Positions 8,539 to 17,288 of a stretch of DNA of 64,000 nucleotides are shown in pieces. A program made the position numbers and the translations under genes. Position 1 is the first letter of the stretch. The number at the start of each line of letters is the position of its first letter. Origin of the DNA: Bacteroidales bacterium (GTDB taxonomy: Bacteria; Bacteroidota; Bacteroidia; Bacteroidales; VadinHA17); the NCBI GenBank assembly GCA_003142255.1, contig PLLO01000012.1:62001-126000 (forward strand), given 5' to 3'. The notes beneath the pieces are model-generated. The model saw only the letters and a program-made list of their open reading frames with translations, searched no databases and was not told the DNA's origin.

Positions 8539-10062
8539 TCATTTCCCCGAGTTACTGACAAAGGCTACCTCGCGGCTGTCGGGAGACCATGATGGAACAT
8601 TGATCGTACCCTGGCCTCCATAGAGATATGCAATCGTTTCAGGCTTGCCTCCTCCGGAGGGCATAATCCTGAGCATAACGCGCTTATACGACGGATGTGA
8701 ATTGGGATCGACATCTCCCGAGAATGAAATAAAAAGGATCCATTTGCCATCCGGAGAAACGTGCGGGAACCAGTCATTATACTCCTCGGATGTAAGTTCT
8801 TCCCTGCCGGATCCGTCAGGTTTCATTCGCCATATATGCATCTTTCCGGTATGGCTTCCATTATAATATATGTATTTTCCGTCAGGAGAATATTCGCAGC
8901 CATCAACGTGCTCACCAATTTTATTATTTGTCAGGGCGACCTCTTTTCCCCCTTTAACAGAGTTCCTGTAGATATTATAAACAGGTATTCCGTTTCTCTG
9001 GGCCACATAGAGCAGCTCCTTGTTATCTGGTGCCCATCCATGCCAGTATGAAGGTGTGTTCTCGGTGATAAGCTTTGGCTTTCCTCCCTTCAGCGGCAGC
9101 ACATAAACAGAGGAGCCTCCTCCTGGCAATCCCTGGCGGGAATGACTGATAGCCAGTAATTTGCCGTTAAATGAAATGCCATGATCATTGTTCAGGTTAT
9201 TGGCAAAGCCTGTATTGAGTTTAACAGTTTCGCCACCGGTTACAGGAATAGTGTATAGTGAACCATCCATGTTGAAGAGAAGCCGTTTCCCGTCGGGCAT
9301 CCAGTTTGGAGCTTCAAACCTTGATGGCTTTTCAAAAATTACTTTTCTTTTACCGTCTGAAACATTCATGGTTTCAAGCCTGCATCCGAGATAACCCTCT
9401 TTTCCCGGATCATAGACATCGCTTACGGGTTTGTCAATCCTGACATTCCATACTGTTGCCTCCTCAGTAACACCGGGGTCGTGAGAACAGATAAAAAGGC
9501 CGGCAAGAATATCCTCGGGCATATTTTCCATATCATGGGAACCTATAATCTCTAATGGTTCTCCTGTATGAGCAGCCCTCATGATGAATTTCTTTCCGCT
9601 CCGTTCAATCTGGATTATGTTATAAGCTGATCCTTTGGCAAACAATTCATCCTCCGGATCCCGCATTGCCGAACCTGTTGCTACTCTCCACTGCATAACT
9701 GTCAGCCCTTCGCCATGAAGGACCCCGGAAATATGAGATGACTTTTCGTCAGTCGATTCTCTCACCATCCAGCCAATCTTTCTGTGTGCATTTGTTCCGG
9801 TTCCTTTGAATTCAAAGTTTGCAGTCAGAATAAAATCACCTTTAATTTTATTATAAAGAAAGTAGAATTCGTCTCTTTCAAACCAGATGTTGTACCCGGA
9901 ACCGGCTAATTTATAAACCTGATTCTGGTTATCATAATAGGCAGAACCATTATTCTTAGGATTGCCGATATCAGAACTATTTTGAAAGACACCAATGGGA
10001 AGATTCTGAGCGACAGCTGAATTAAGAAACGGACATAGAATCATTATCAGTAATTTTTTCAT
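8539..10062 (-). CDS. TolB-like beta-propeller protein with N-terminal laminin-like beta domain, exported
   Basis: 507 residues from the ATG at 10062, chosen because MKKLLIMILCPFLNSAVAQ is then a clean signal peptide; an in-frame ATG at 10086 would add 8 residues. Residues about 20-200 look like a concanavalin-like beta-sandwich (GWMVRESTDE, VTVWNVRID-type segments). From about 215 on there are repeated PD40/WD40-like blades with motifs such as PDGKRLLFNMDG, SPDGKYIYYNGS, SPDGKWILFISF and SPDSREVAFVSN. The last blade motif lies at the very C-terminus. Such proteins are common in Bacteroidota and usually called TolB-like; the role is unknown, with glycan or protein binding possible. No enzyme motif was found. 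It diverges from susC across a 334-bp intergenic region. Confidence 0.75.
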   Translation of the reverse strand: MKKLLIMILCPFLNSAVAQNLPIGVFQNSSDIGNPKNNGSAYYDNQNQVYKLAGSGYNIWFERDEFYFLYNKIKGDFILTANFEFKGTGTNAHRKIGWMVRESTDEKSSHISGVLHGEGLTVMQWRVATGSAMRDPEDELFAKGSAYNIIQIERSGKKFIMRAAHTGEPLEIIGSHDMENMPEDILAGLFICSHDPGVTEEATVWNVRIDKPVSDVYDPGKEGYLGCRLETMNVSDGKRKVIFEKPSRFEAPNWMPDGKRLLFNMDGSLYTIPVTGGETVKLNTGFANNLNNDHGISFNGKLLAISHSRQGLPGGGSSVYVLPLKGGKPKLITENTPSYWHGWAPDNKELLYVAQRNGIPVYNIYRNSVKGGKEVALTNNKIGEHVDGCEYSPDGKYIYYNGSHTGKMHIWRMKPDGSGREELTSEEYNDWFPHVSPDGKWILFISFSGDVDPNSHPSYKRVMLRIMPSGGGKPETIAYLYGGQGTINVPSWSPDSREVAFVSNSGK

Positions 10063-10148
10063 TTTGGAAGAGAGTTTATAAATCATAGATTAAAAGAATA
10101 TTAGCGTTAACGTTTGAAATATAATGAAAGAGATTATTAAAAAATGTC

Positions 10149-10162
10149 TGCAATCGGTTGCA
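10149..10162. promoter_or_regulatory. LacI-family operator upstream of susC
   Basis: TGCAATCGGTTGCA is a near-perfect 14-bp palindrome with the central CG typical of LacI/GalR-family operators (pattern TGnAAnCGnTTnCA). Its exact reverse complement occurs at 28870-28883 beside the only LacI-type regulator in the window. It overlaps the -33 box of the promoter candidate at 10158-10188, which would suit repression by occlusion. Binding by the regulator at 28947 is inferred. Confidence 0.75.
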
Positions 10163-10188
10163 ATATTTAAAAAATAGTTTTAATTTTG
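10158..10188 (+). promoter_or_regulatory. Candidate Bacteroidota sigma promoter for susC/susD
   Basis: A TTG at 10158-10160 and TAATTTTG at 10181-10188, separated by 20 bp, match the -33 TTTG / -7 TAnnTTTG pattern of Bacteroidota housekeeping promoters. The -33 part lies inside the LacI-type operator. The leader before the susC start would be about 200 nt. Confidence 0.45.
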
Positions 10189-10396
10189 ATGACTGCTGAT
10201 AGTGGTTTTGATCTGAAAACTGTGATAAATATAAAATAAATAGTTGATTATTAAAGATATATGCAATGATTTGATCGGTATAGTCATTTAATTAAAATGG
10301 AGCAGGAGATGTAACAGCATCTCCGGGAATAAGAAGCTAACTTTTAATGCATGTTGATAACACCTTAATTTAATTAACCCCTTAATCTACAAATTT

Positions 10397-13300
10397 ATGG
10401 TAAAAAAACCTTCGGAAGGCATTTTGTTTCTGAAATGCTTTAAAAAAATCATGCTAATCTCTGGAGTTTGCAGCCTTCTGCTGGTTGGCGGAACATTCCG
10501 GGTATTGGCATCCTCTGGATTAAATTCCTATTCATCAGGTGATTTACAACAGAGGAATGTAACCGGTAAAGTAGTTGATGCCAACAATAACCCAATGGCA
10601 GGTGTCAATGTTCTGGAAAAAGGTACGGCAAATGGTGTACTTACTGGCGTTGATGGCGAATTCTCAATTTCGGTCTCCTCGCCAAATTCAGTTTTGTTAT
10701 TTTCATTCATTGGCTACGAATCAAAAGAAGTCGTGGCCGGTTCCCAGTCCGTTGTTAATGTATCACTTTCTGAGAGCGTTACCGGATTGAATGAGGTTGT
10801 TGTAATCGGTTATGGTACTGTGAAGAAAAGTGATGTAACAGGATCCGTGGCATCAATCAACTCAACCAAACTACAGACAGTTCAGGTACCAAATGTGATC
10901 GCCCAGTTAAAAGGTCAGACTGCCGGCGTCGACATTCAAAGTAACAGTTCAAATCCCGGTTCAAGCGGACAAATAAGAATCAGGGGTGAAAGATCACTTA
11001 CCGGAAGCAACGATCCGCTTCTTGTCGTTGACGGAATACCTTATAGCGGCAGTATCAATGACCTTAACCCAAGTGATATTGTTAGCGTCGATATTCTGAA
11101 GGATGCCTCAGCAACAGCTATTTATGGTTTCAGGGGATCTAACGGAGTAATTCTTATTTCAACAAAAAGAGGTAAATCAGGCAAGTCAATTATAACCCTT
11201 GACTCATATTATGGGATTACAAATGTTATGAGCGATCTGAGGCTTTTCACTGGTCAGGAACTGGCAGATTTTAAAGCCCAGGCCGCTTTGGGAAACACAG
11301 TAACCCCAGGCACCAATCCTTATGGCCTTACTACCGTGGAACAAACTGGTTTGACTAATGGTGTCAATACCGACTGGCAGAAGCTTATTTTCCAGCCTGG
11401 TTTTACTTCGGATCAGGAACTGGGTGTTACCGGTGGAAATGACGCTACACAGTTTTCCCTGGGAGTCGGATACTATAACGAAACAGGAATAATTCCTCAT
11501 CAGAAATATGAAAGGTATAATCTTCGTTCAACCATTGATCACCAGATAAGCAAGAAAATAAAAGTTGGACTGAATTCACTTAATACCCTGAATTTCACAA
11601 ATGTTGCCGGCAACCCTGTCGGAACAATGATGGCCATGAGCCCCCTGGTTTCACCTTACAACGCCGACGGAACTATCAACACATACCCGATGACCGGTAA
11701 CATAGATCAGATGGTTTATGCTAACCCGCTGACAATTAATCTCACCAATTCAATTTATAACAACAGCAGGAGGATCAGAACGTTCAACAGCCTTTATGGT
11801 GAATGGAGCATACTCGATTACCTTAAGTACAGGATAAATGTAGGGCTTGACTTTTCGCAGACTCAGGCCGGATCATATTACGGTCCCAATACAGTATTCA
11901 ATACCGGGCAGACACTTGCCCAGGCTACATCAAATGTAACCAACACTGAAACTTATACCTATACAATTGAGCACTTGCTTATTTTTGATAAAACCTTTGG
12001 GAAGCATCATATAGGCTTTACCGGACTGTTCAGTATTCAGGATGATCATGCAAGAGCCAGCGGCTTTAACGGACTCGGCATGCCGGCAGACCAGATCCAG
12101 AATACCAACATGGCATACGCAAGCACCTATACTTCCAGCGGGAACTATCTGACGGAACGCGGTACAGTATCATACATGGGTCGTATAAACTATGGATACT
12201 CCAATCGTTACCTTGCCACAGTGTCACTAAGAACTGATGGATCCTCAGTATTGTCTCCGGGGAATAAGTACTTTACTTACCCGGCAGTAGCCCTCGCATG
12301 GAATGCTATGAATGAGGAGTTTATGAAAGGTTTTCATTTTCTTTCCAACCTTAAGTTAAGAGCCGGCTGGGGTAAGACAGCAAACGCCGGTATCAACCCC
12401 TATTCAACGCTTGGTGCGTTAAGCACAGTTAACTATAACTTTGGTACTACAGGACTTACAGGCTTTCTGGTAACTAGTCTTCCAAACCCATCTTTGAGAT
12501 GGGAATCTACTTCATCATTTAACGGAGGACTTGATTTTGGTTTTCTGAAAAACAGGATCACAGGTAGCATAGATGTCTACAATCAGCGGACACGTGATAT
12601 TCTTCTGAGCCAGAGTCTCCCGCGAAGCAACGGAGCCAGTTCAATAATAGTGAATGCAGGAAAGACAAAAGGAGAAGGTATTGAAATCAACCTGAGCACA
12701 GTGAATGTCGAACTGAGCAACAGCTTCAGATGGACGACTGACTTTATGTTTAGTATAAACAAAACCCAGATAGTTGCTCTTCAGGATACAAGCCTTAAGA
12801 TGGATATAGGTAACGGCTGGTTTGTAGGACAACCTCTGACTGTAATTTATGACCTCAAGAAGATCGGGATATGGCAGACCTCAGATGCCACAGACATGGC
12901 AGCCCAGATTACTCCGGTACAATTTGTAGGGCAGATCAGGGTTCAGGATCTCAATGGAGACCATAAGATAAATGCAGCCGACAGGCAGATCCTTGGGAAC
13001 TTTCAGCCAAAATGGATCGGAAGTTTCACGACTAACTTCGAATTCAAGGGGATCGAGCTTTCTGCTATGGCATACGCCAGAATGGGAATGATGGTAGCTG
13101 TTCCGTATCTGACTGCAGATGGTGGCGCCAACGGGTTCCCGATGTTCATGCAGAGCAGGCGCAACCAGCTCAAGATTGATTACTGGACTCCAACAAACCC
13201 GACCAATGCATTCCCAAGGCCGGATGCAAGCAGGGACAATCCGTTATACGGATCCACATTGGGATATGTTGACGGTTCTTTCATAAAAGTCAGAACGATA

Positions 13301-13570
13301 AGTCTGTCTTATACATTCCCGGTCTCACTTATTCAAAAAGCCAAAATCGACTTTTTGAAGGTATACGTGAACATCCTTAACCCTTGCGTTCTTTATTCAC
13401 CTTTTGTCAAGGCAGGATATGGACCTGATCCTGAAGGAAACGGATATGGCGGTACAGTTGGTTCGCCTTCTGCAGGTGGCAGTACTTCAATACCAAGCCG
13501 TGCTATTACTGTCAATGCCAACACTCCGGCAACCCGGCAGATCAATTTTGGCTTAAGCCTGAAATTTTAA
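10397..13570 (+). CDS. SusC/RagA TonB-linked outer-membrane transporter (xylan locus)
   Basis: 1057 residues. After a signal region (hydrophobic IMLISGVCSLLLVGG) comes a carboxypeptidase-regulatory-like beta-sandwich (about residues 54-125: VTGKVVDANNNPMAGVNVLE), then the conserved EVVVIGYGT at 133-141 that marks the start of the SusC plug. The plug has LLVVDGIPYSG and DILKDASATAIYGFRGSNGV, followed by a 22-strand-type barrel ending in an aromatic residue (LSLKF). It imports oligosaccharides across the outer membrane with TonB energy and pairs with the SusD 19 bp downstream. The operator upstream and the gene content to 37 kb point to xylo- or glucuronoxylo-oligosaccharides as cargo; that substrate is inferred. 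Confidence 0.95.
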   Translation: MVKKPSEGILFLKCFKKIMLISGVCSLLLVGGTFRVLASSGLNSYSSGDLQQRNVTGKVVDANNNPMAGVNVLEKGTANGVLTGVDGEFSISVSSPNSVLLFSFIGYESKEVVAGSQSVVNVSLSESVTGLNEVVVIGYGTVKKSDVTGSVASINSTKLQTVQVPNVIAQLKGQTAGVDIQSNSSNPGSSGQIRIRGERSLTGSNDPLLVVDGIPYSGSINDLNPSDIVSVDILKDASATAIYGFRGSNGVILISTKRGKSGKSIITLDSYYGITNVMSDLRLFTGQELADFKAQAALGNTVTPGTNPYGLTTVEQTGLTNGVNTDWQKLIFQPGFTSDQELGVTGGNDATQFSLGVGYYNETGIIPHQKYERYNLRSTIDHQISKKIKVGLNSLNTLNFTNVAGNPVGTMMAMSPLVSPYNADGTINTYPMTGNIDQMVYANPLTINLTNSIYNNSRRIRTFNSLYGEWSILDYLKYRINVGLDFSQTQAGSYYGPNTVFNTGQTLAQATSNVTNTETYTYTIEHLLIFDKTFGKHHIGFTGLFSIQDDHARASGFNGLGMPADQIQNTNMAYASTYTSSGNYLTERGTVSYMGRINYGYSNRYLATVSLRTDGSSVLSPGNKYFTYPAVALAWNAMNEEFMKGFHFLSNLKLRAGWGKTANAGINPYSTLGALSTVNYNFGTTGLTGFLVTSLPNPSLRWESTSSFNGGLDFGFLKNRITGSIDVYNQRTRDILLSQSLPRSNGASSIIVNAGKTKGEGIEINLSTVNVELSNSFRWTTDFMFSINKTQIVALQDTSLKMDIGNGWFVGQPLTVIYDLKKIGIWQTSDATDMAAQITPVQFVGQIRVQDLNGDHKINAADRQILGNFQPKWIGSFTTNFEFKGIELSAMAYARMGMMVAVPYLTADGGANGFPMFMQSRRNQLKIDYWTPTNPTNAFPRPDASRDNPLYGSTLGYVDGSFIKVRTISLSYTFPVSLIQKAKIDFLKVYVNILNPCVLYSPFVKAGYGPDPEGNGYGGTVGSPSAGGSTSIPSRAITVNANTPATRQINFGLSLKF

Positions 13571-13589
13571 TTGTTAAAAAAATTACAAT

Positions 13590-15341
13590 ATGAAAAAACA
13601 TTATATTCAAAAAGCTGCATGCCTGTTTATTGCAGTTGTTTTATTTGCAGTTTCAGGTTGTCAGAAACTTCTTGAGGAAAACCCCCGATCTTCAATTGCA
13701 CCGACATTTTTTGAAACGCCGGCTGGAATTCTGGGCGGGATAGCAGGTGTATATTCAGATTTAAGAAACCTCTGGGGAACAGAAGGATTCGGCGCAACAT
13801 GCGTTGCAGGTACTGACGAGCATAAAATGGGAGGAAGTGCCAGCGGCCAGACTTTCTATACCTACAACGGGCTTGATTTGAATGGCATGTCAGGATTATG
13901 GTCCATTGCCTATCAGGACATAAATACTTTGAACGGGGTAATAGAAAAGGCTCCGGCTGTAAGCCTGGATGACAATACAAGAAAGGTCTATGTTGCTCAG
14001 GCAAAATTCCTGCGTGCATTTTACTATTTTCACCTGGCAGAGACATTCGGCGATGTTCCTTTGCATATGACATTCCTTACGACTGCTTCAACAGCTGACT
14101 CACGCCAGCCGATTGCTGATGTATATGATTCCGTAATCGTGGATCTGAATGCTGCCATAGCAGGTTTGCCGGCAACGCCGACAGCTCCTTTCGGAGGGAA
14201 AGCAGCAACAATCGCTGCCGCAAAATTCCTTCTTGCAAAGGTATACCTGACAAGAGGCTGGTCAACTGCCGCACAATCAGGCGATTTTACCCAGGCATAT
14301 ACCATTGCAAATGACCTTATTACAAACAAGGCAACCTATGGGCTCGACCTTTGGCAGGATTATGCTGATGTCAACAAGGACGGGAATGATTATGGCAAGG
14401 AAGCGATCTTTTGTATCGACCATAACAATGACGCAAAATTTGGCGACTGGGTATCACAGGCATCCGGCGGCAAAATAAACATAATGGCAAGCCTTTACAG
14501 GCCAAATTATCCTACAATGAATGCAAACTTCCCGGCATCCGGCGGAAGTACTGTAATGGTAAGGGATGTGGCTAACGGGCGCCCATTTATTCGTACAACA
14601 CCTAATACCGGTTATATTTATGGCCAGGCATTTGCTGAACGAGTCAATGATGCGAGGTATGATAAATCGTTCCAGACCGTATGGATATGTAATACAGCAG
14701 CAAATGTTACTACACCAAGAGGTACTCTCGTGGTAGGAAAAGATACCGCAATCTGGATGCCTCCTTATGAAGTTTCGGCTTCGCGTGTTGCTAATTTCAA
14801 GGGTATAATTCTGACACCTACCGGAGCAAACGGAGCAAATAAATATACTAATGTTTTCTTCCCGGCTCTCAGCAAATTCAACGATCCTTCAAGAGCTAAC
14901 ATGAATGACCCTTCAGACAGACCTCTGGTTATCATGAGATTTGCCGAGGTATACCTGATAGCTGCTGAGGCAGCATTTAAAGGAGGAGGCACGCTACAGA
15001 ATGCTGCAGATATGATAAACGTTGTCAGGACAAGAGCTGCATACAGGGCAAGTTACCCCACTGGACAAACTCTAGCCAGCTCTGTTGCTGCAATGCAGAT
15101 CACTTCTGGCCAGGTGACTCTCGACTTTATTCTTGACGAAAGAAGCAGGGAACTTTATGGTGAACTTGTAAGGTGGTGGGACCTTGTCAGAACCCAGTCA
15201 CTGGTACAGAGAGTAACACTTTGGAATACTGAAGCTTCCCCGTACATAAAGGACTATCATGTACTGCGCCCAATTCCACAGACATCTGAGATAGACCTTG
15301 TTACATCAGGACCAAAATTTCCACAGAATACAGGTTATTAA
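13590..15341 (+). CDS. SusD/RagB surface glycan-binding lipoprotein (xylan locus)
   Basis: 583 residues. The N-terminus ends in a lipobox (AVSGC, Cys24), so the protein is lipid-anchored at the cell surface. The helical TPR-type core is visible in segments such as AQAKFLRAFYYFHLAETFGDVP and, near the C-terminus, EVYLIAAEAAF, LDERSRELYGELVRWWDL and the closing YHVLRPIPQTSEIDL, all usual for SusD-like proteins. It caps the SusC barrel and binds the incoming glycan. It is co-transcribed with susC and is followed by a strong hairpin terminator at 15375-15415, so the transcript seems to end here. Confidence 0.95.
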   Translation: MKKHYIQKAACLFIAVVLFAVSGCQKLLEENPRSSIAPTFFETPAGILGGIAGVYSDLRNLWGTEGFGATCVAGTDEHKMGGSASGQTFYTYNGLDLNGMSGLWSIAYQDINTLNGVIEKAPAVSLDDNTRKVYVAQAKFLRAFYYFHLAETFGDVPLHMTFLTTASTADSRQPIADVYDSVIVDLNAAIAGLPATPTAPFGGKAATIAAAKFLLAKVYLTRGWSTAAQSGDFTQAYTIANDLITNKATYGLDLWQDYADVNKDGNDYGKEAIFCIDHNNDAKFGDWVSQASGGKINIMASLYRPNYPTMNANFPASGGSTVMVRDVANGRPFIRTTPNTGYIYGQAFAERVNDARYDKSFQTVWICNTAANVTTPRGTLVVGKDTAIWMPPYEVSASRVANFKGIILTPTGANGANKYTNVFFPALSKFNDPSRANMNDPSDRPLVIMRFAEVYLIAAEAAFKGGGTLQNAADMINVVRTRAAYRASYPTGQTLASSVAAMQITSGQVTLDFILDERSRELYGELVRWWDLVRTQSLVQRVTLWNTEASPYIKDYHVLRPIPQTSEIDLVTSGPKFPQNTGY

Positions 15342-15374
15342 CCGGTAGAATTACTGTTAATTAGGTTAGGTTTG

Positions 15375-15420
15375 AGAACTGAGGTTGATTTCCCAATGAA
15401 ACCTCAGTTCTTTTATTTTT
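15375..15420 (+). terminator. Terminator after susC/susD
   Basis: A perfect 12-bp stem, AGAACTGAGGTT at 15375-15386 with AACCTCAGTTCT at 15400-15411 and a 13-nt loop, is followed directly by TTTATTTTT. This is a typical intrinsic terminator and separates the Sus pair from the corrinoid operon. Confidence 0.85.
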
Positions 15421-15591
15421 ACCTTAGCCGTACTCATCGGCAAGCAAGTCGTACTTTACAGGTTATTTAGTTATCAGTTATTTTGTCAAATCCAATAAGG
15501 AATTATTTAGAAATAATATGGTCTTTTGCAGGACAAAACGAAAATATTTGTATTATCGTAATCGAATCAGAATTAATAAAAAATATCTTTT

Positions 15592-16260
15592 ATGAGCGAT
15601 ATTCTTAAAATGCTTTCCTATTGCGTGGAGGTTGGGAAAATGGATAAGTTGTCTCCATACCCTCCCAATATGAGAGGTGAAGATGGCGCTGATGAGCTGG
15701 CAAAAAAGGCTCTTGACAGTGGCGCGAAACCGGGTGACATCCTCGAAAAGGCTCTTATACCCGCCATGGCCATCGTAGGAAACAGGTTCAGCAAAAAGGA
15801 AATATATGTTCCTCAGATGCTGATGGCTGCAAAGGCCATGAACAGTGCTATGAAGCATTTGAAGCCATTTTTCCAGTCGGGAGAGACGAAACGCAAGGGT
15901 AAATTCATAATAGGTACCGTTTCAGGTGACATGCATGATATTGGGAAGAACCTGGTTGCAATGATGATTGAGGGCGGCGGTTGGGAAGTGATCGATCTTG
16001 GTGTAGACGTCAGCACTGAAAAGTTCCTGAAATCGATCAGTGAAAATCCTGACGCTGTAATAGGACTCTCAGCTTTACTGACGACTACTATGGAGAATAT
16101 GAAAAAGACAGTTGAGGCGATAAAGGGGAAATACTCAGACTCAAAAATCCTTGTAGGAGGTGCACCGTTAACGATGGATTACTGCAAACTTATCGGAGCT
16201 GATTTTTATTCTCCCGATCCGCAGGGAGCAGTCAACTATCTCAACAAACTGGTTTCATAA
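15592..16260 (+). CDS. Corrinoid (B12-binding) methyl-carrier protein
   Basis: 222 residues, the normal size of stand-alone corrinoid proteins of methyltransferase systems (MtaC/MttC type). Residues about 1-95 form the helical cap domain, and about 103-222 the Rossmann-like cobalamin domain. The base-off signature is complete: D113-x-H115-x-x-G118 in GDMHDIGKN, S160-x-L162 in GLSALL, and the GG at 189-190 in VGGAP. His115 would ligate cobalt. It carries a methyl group between a substrate methyltransferase and the pterin methyltransferase encoded next (16418). It is the first gene of a four-gene operon. No substrate-specific methyltransferase is encoded beside it. Confidence 0.93.
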   Translation: MSDILKMLSYCVEVGKMDKLSPYPPNMRGEDGADELAKKALDSGAKPGDILEKALIPAMAIVGNRFSKKEIYVPQMLMAAKAMNSAMKHLKPFFQSGETKRKGKFIIGTVSGDMHDIGKNLVAMMIEGGGWEVIDLGVDVSTEKFLKSISENPDAVIGLSALLTTTMENMKKTVEAIKGKYSDSKILVGGAPLTMDYCKLIGADFYSPDPQGAVNYLNKLVS

Positions 16261-16308
16261 CTTAACTTGATAAGAGTTATAAACGATTTGATATTATATA
16301 AAAAATAA

Positions 16309-16402
16309 CCCCCTTTCTTATTTCCCCCAAGGGGGAAAAGATTAGTTCCTTCCCTCGTGGGGGAAAGCCTGCCCCGCTTCGGCGGGGGTTAGGAAGGGGG
16401 TA
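16309..16402. repeat. C/G-rich palindromic intergenic element, copy A
   Basis: The stretch opens with CCCCCTTTCTTATTTCCCCC, contains several CCCCC and GGGGG runs that can pair, and closes with TTAGGAAGGGGG. It shares its design (CCCCCTTTC start, GTGGGGGAAAG or GTGGGGGAAGG core, GGAAG...GGG end) with copies D at 32959 and F at 48534. It sits between two genes of one operon. Confidence 0.75.
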
Positions 16403-16417
16403 AGAATAACTGGAAAA

Positions 16418-17257
16418 ATGAAGACAATCCTCAAAGGCAGATTAAAAGAAGTAATAATTGATACCGAAGGGCCGGTTATTATAATTGGTGAGAGCATTAA
16501 TCCTACTCGCAGAAAAAAGCTGGTCTCTACATTACAGGAAGGCAATTTTGATTTTGTCCTGGAGCTGGCAGAATCACAGATCAGGGCTGGAGCCGATGTG
16601 CTTGATGTAAATGTGGGCTTCCCCGGTGTGGATGATGTTAAGCTTCTGCCTGAGACTGTAAGAAGACTGCAGGAAAGATTTGATGTTCCGTTATGTCTTG
16701 ATTCGCCAAACCCCAGAGCAATTGAAGCTGCACTTAAAGCAGCAGTCGGGAAATGCCTTATAAATTCAGTAAACGGAGAAGAAGCTTCGTTGAAAAATCT
16801 TCTTCCGCTTGCCAAAGAATACGGAGCTGCGATAATAGGTCTCTGCATGGATGATGACGGGATAACTCATGATCCTGAAAAAAGAGTTTTAATTGCGGAA
16901 AAAATAATTGAGAGAGCTGTAAAGACCGGCATCAAACGGGAAGATGTAGTTATTGATCCTCTTGCCATGGCAGTGAGCGCTGATCCCAATGCTTGTCTTG
17001 TGACTCTCGAAACTATAAGGCTCATTCATCAGAAGCTGGGACACAATATCACCCAGGGAGCAAGCAACATTTCTTTCGGGCTGCCCGACAGGGAGTCACT
17101 GAATTCCGCTTTTATGACATTGGCAATTTATAACGGTCTTACATGCCCCATCGCCAATCCCGAGAAAATCACAGCTGCTGTCCGTGCTACCGACCTGGTG
17201 CTTGGAAGGGATGATTATGCCGTCAGGTTTGTCGAATACTTTCAAAGCCGTCAATAG
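16418..17257 (+). CDS. Methyltetrahydrofolate:corrinoid methyltransferase (pterin-binding)
   Basis: 279 residues, matching the stand-alone pterin-binding TIM barrels (AcsE/MtgA/MtvA type) and the pterin domain of MetH. Readable family features are IIGESINPTRR at residues about 22-32, GADVLDVNVGFPG near 66-78, PLCLDSPNPRAIEAAL near 91-106, LINSVNGEE near 113-121 and the terminal QGASNISFGLPDR segment near 212-224. It moves a methyl group between tetrahydrofolate and the corrinoid protein encoded upstream. It is part of the corrinoid operon; the spacing of 157 bp to the first gene is filled by repeat copy A. Direction (making or consuming methyl-THF) cannot be read from sequence. Confidence 0.92.
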   Translation: MKTILKGRLKEVIIDTEGPVIIIGESINPTRRKKLVSTLQEGNFDFVLELAESQIRAGADVLDVNVGFPGVDDVKLLPETVRRLQERFDVPLCLDSPNPRAIEAALKAAVGKCLINSVNGEEASLKNLLPLAKEYGAAIIGLCMDDDGITHDPEKRVLIAEKIIERAVKTGIKREDVVIDPLAMAVSADPNACLVTLETIRLIHQKLGHNITQGASNISFGLPDRESLNSAFMTLAIYNGLTCPIANPEKITAAVRATDLVLGRDDYAVRFVEYFQSRQ

Positions 17258-17288
17258 TTATTAAGTTAAACTACTTTAAAATAATTGA

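Larger units (their letters stand above)
10063..10396. promoter_or_regulatory. Divergent intergenic region between TolB-like gene and susC
   Basis: This 334-bp A/T-rich stretch holds no plausible gene. It contains an 8-bp palindrome CGTTAACG at 10105-10112, a LacI-type operator at 10149-10162, a Bacteroidota-type promoter candidate at 10158-10188 and a long untranslated leader before the susC ATG at 10397. Confidence 0.6.

Noticed and set aside
14030-14329. Antisense frames over susD
   Set aside because: The SusD reading is unambiguous and these frames lack any motif or signal.
16309-16402. G-quadruplex in repeat copy A (several GGGGG runs)
   Set aside because: The spacers between runs are mostly longer than 7 nt and C-runs on the same strand would rather form hairpins.
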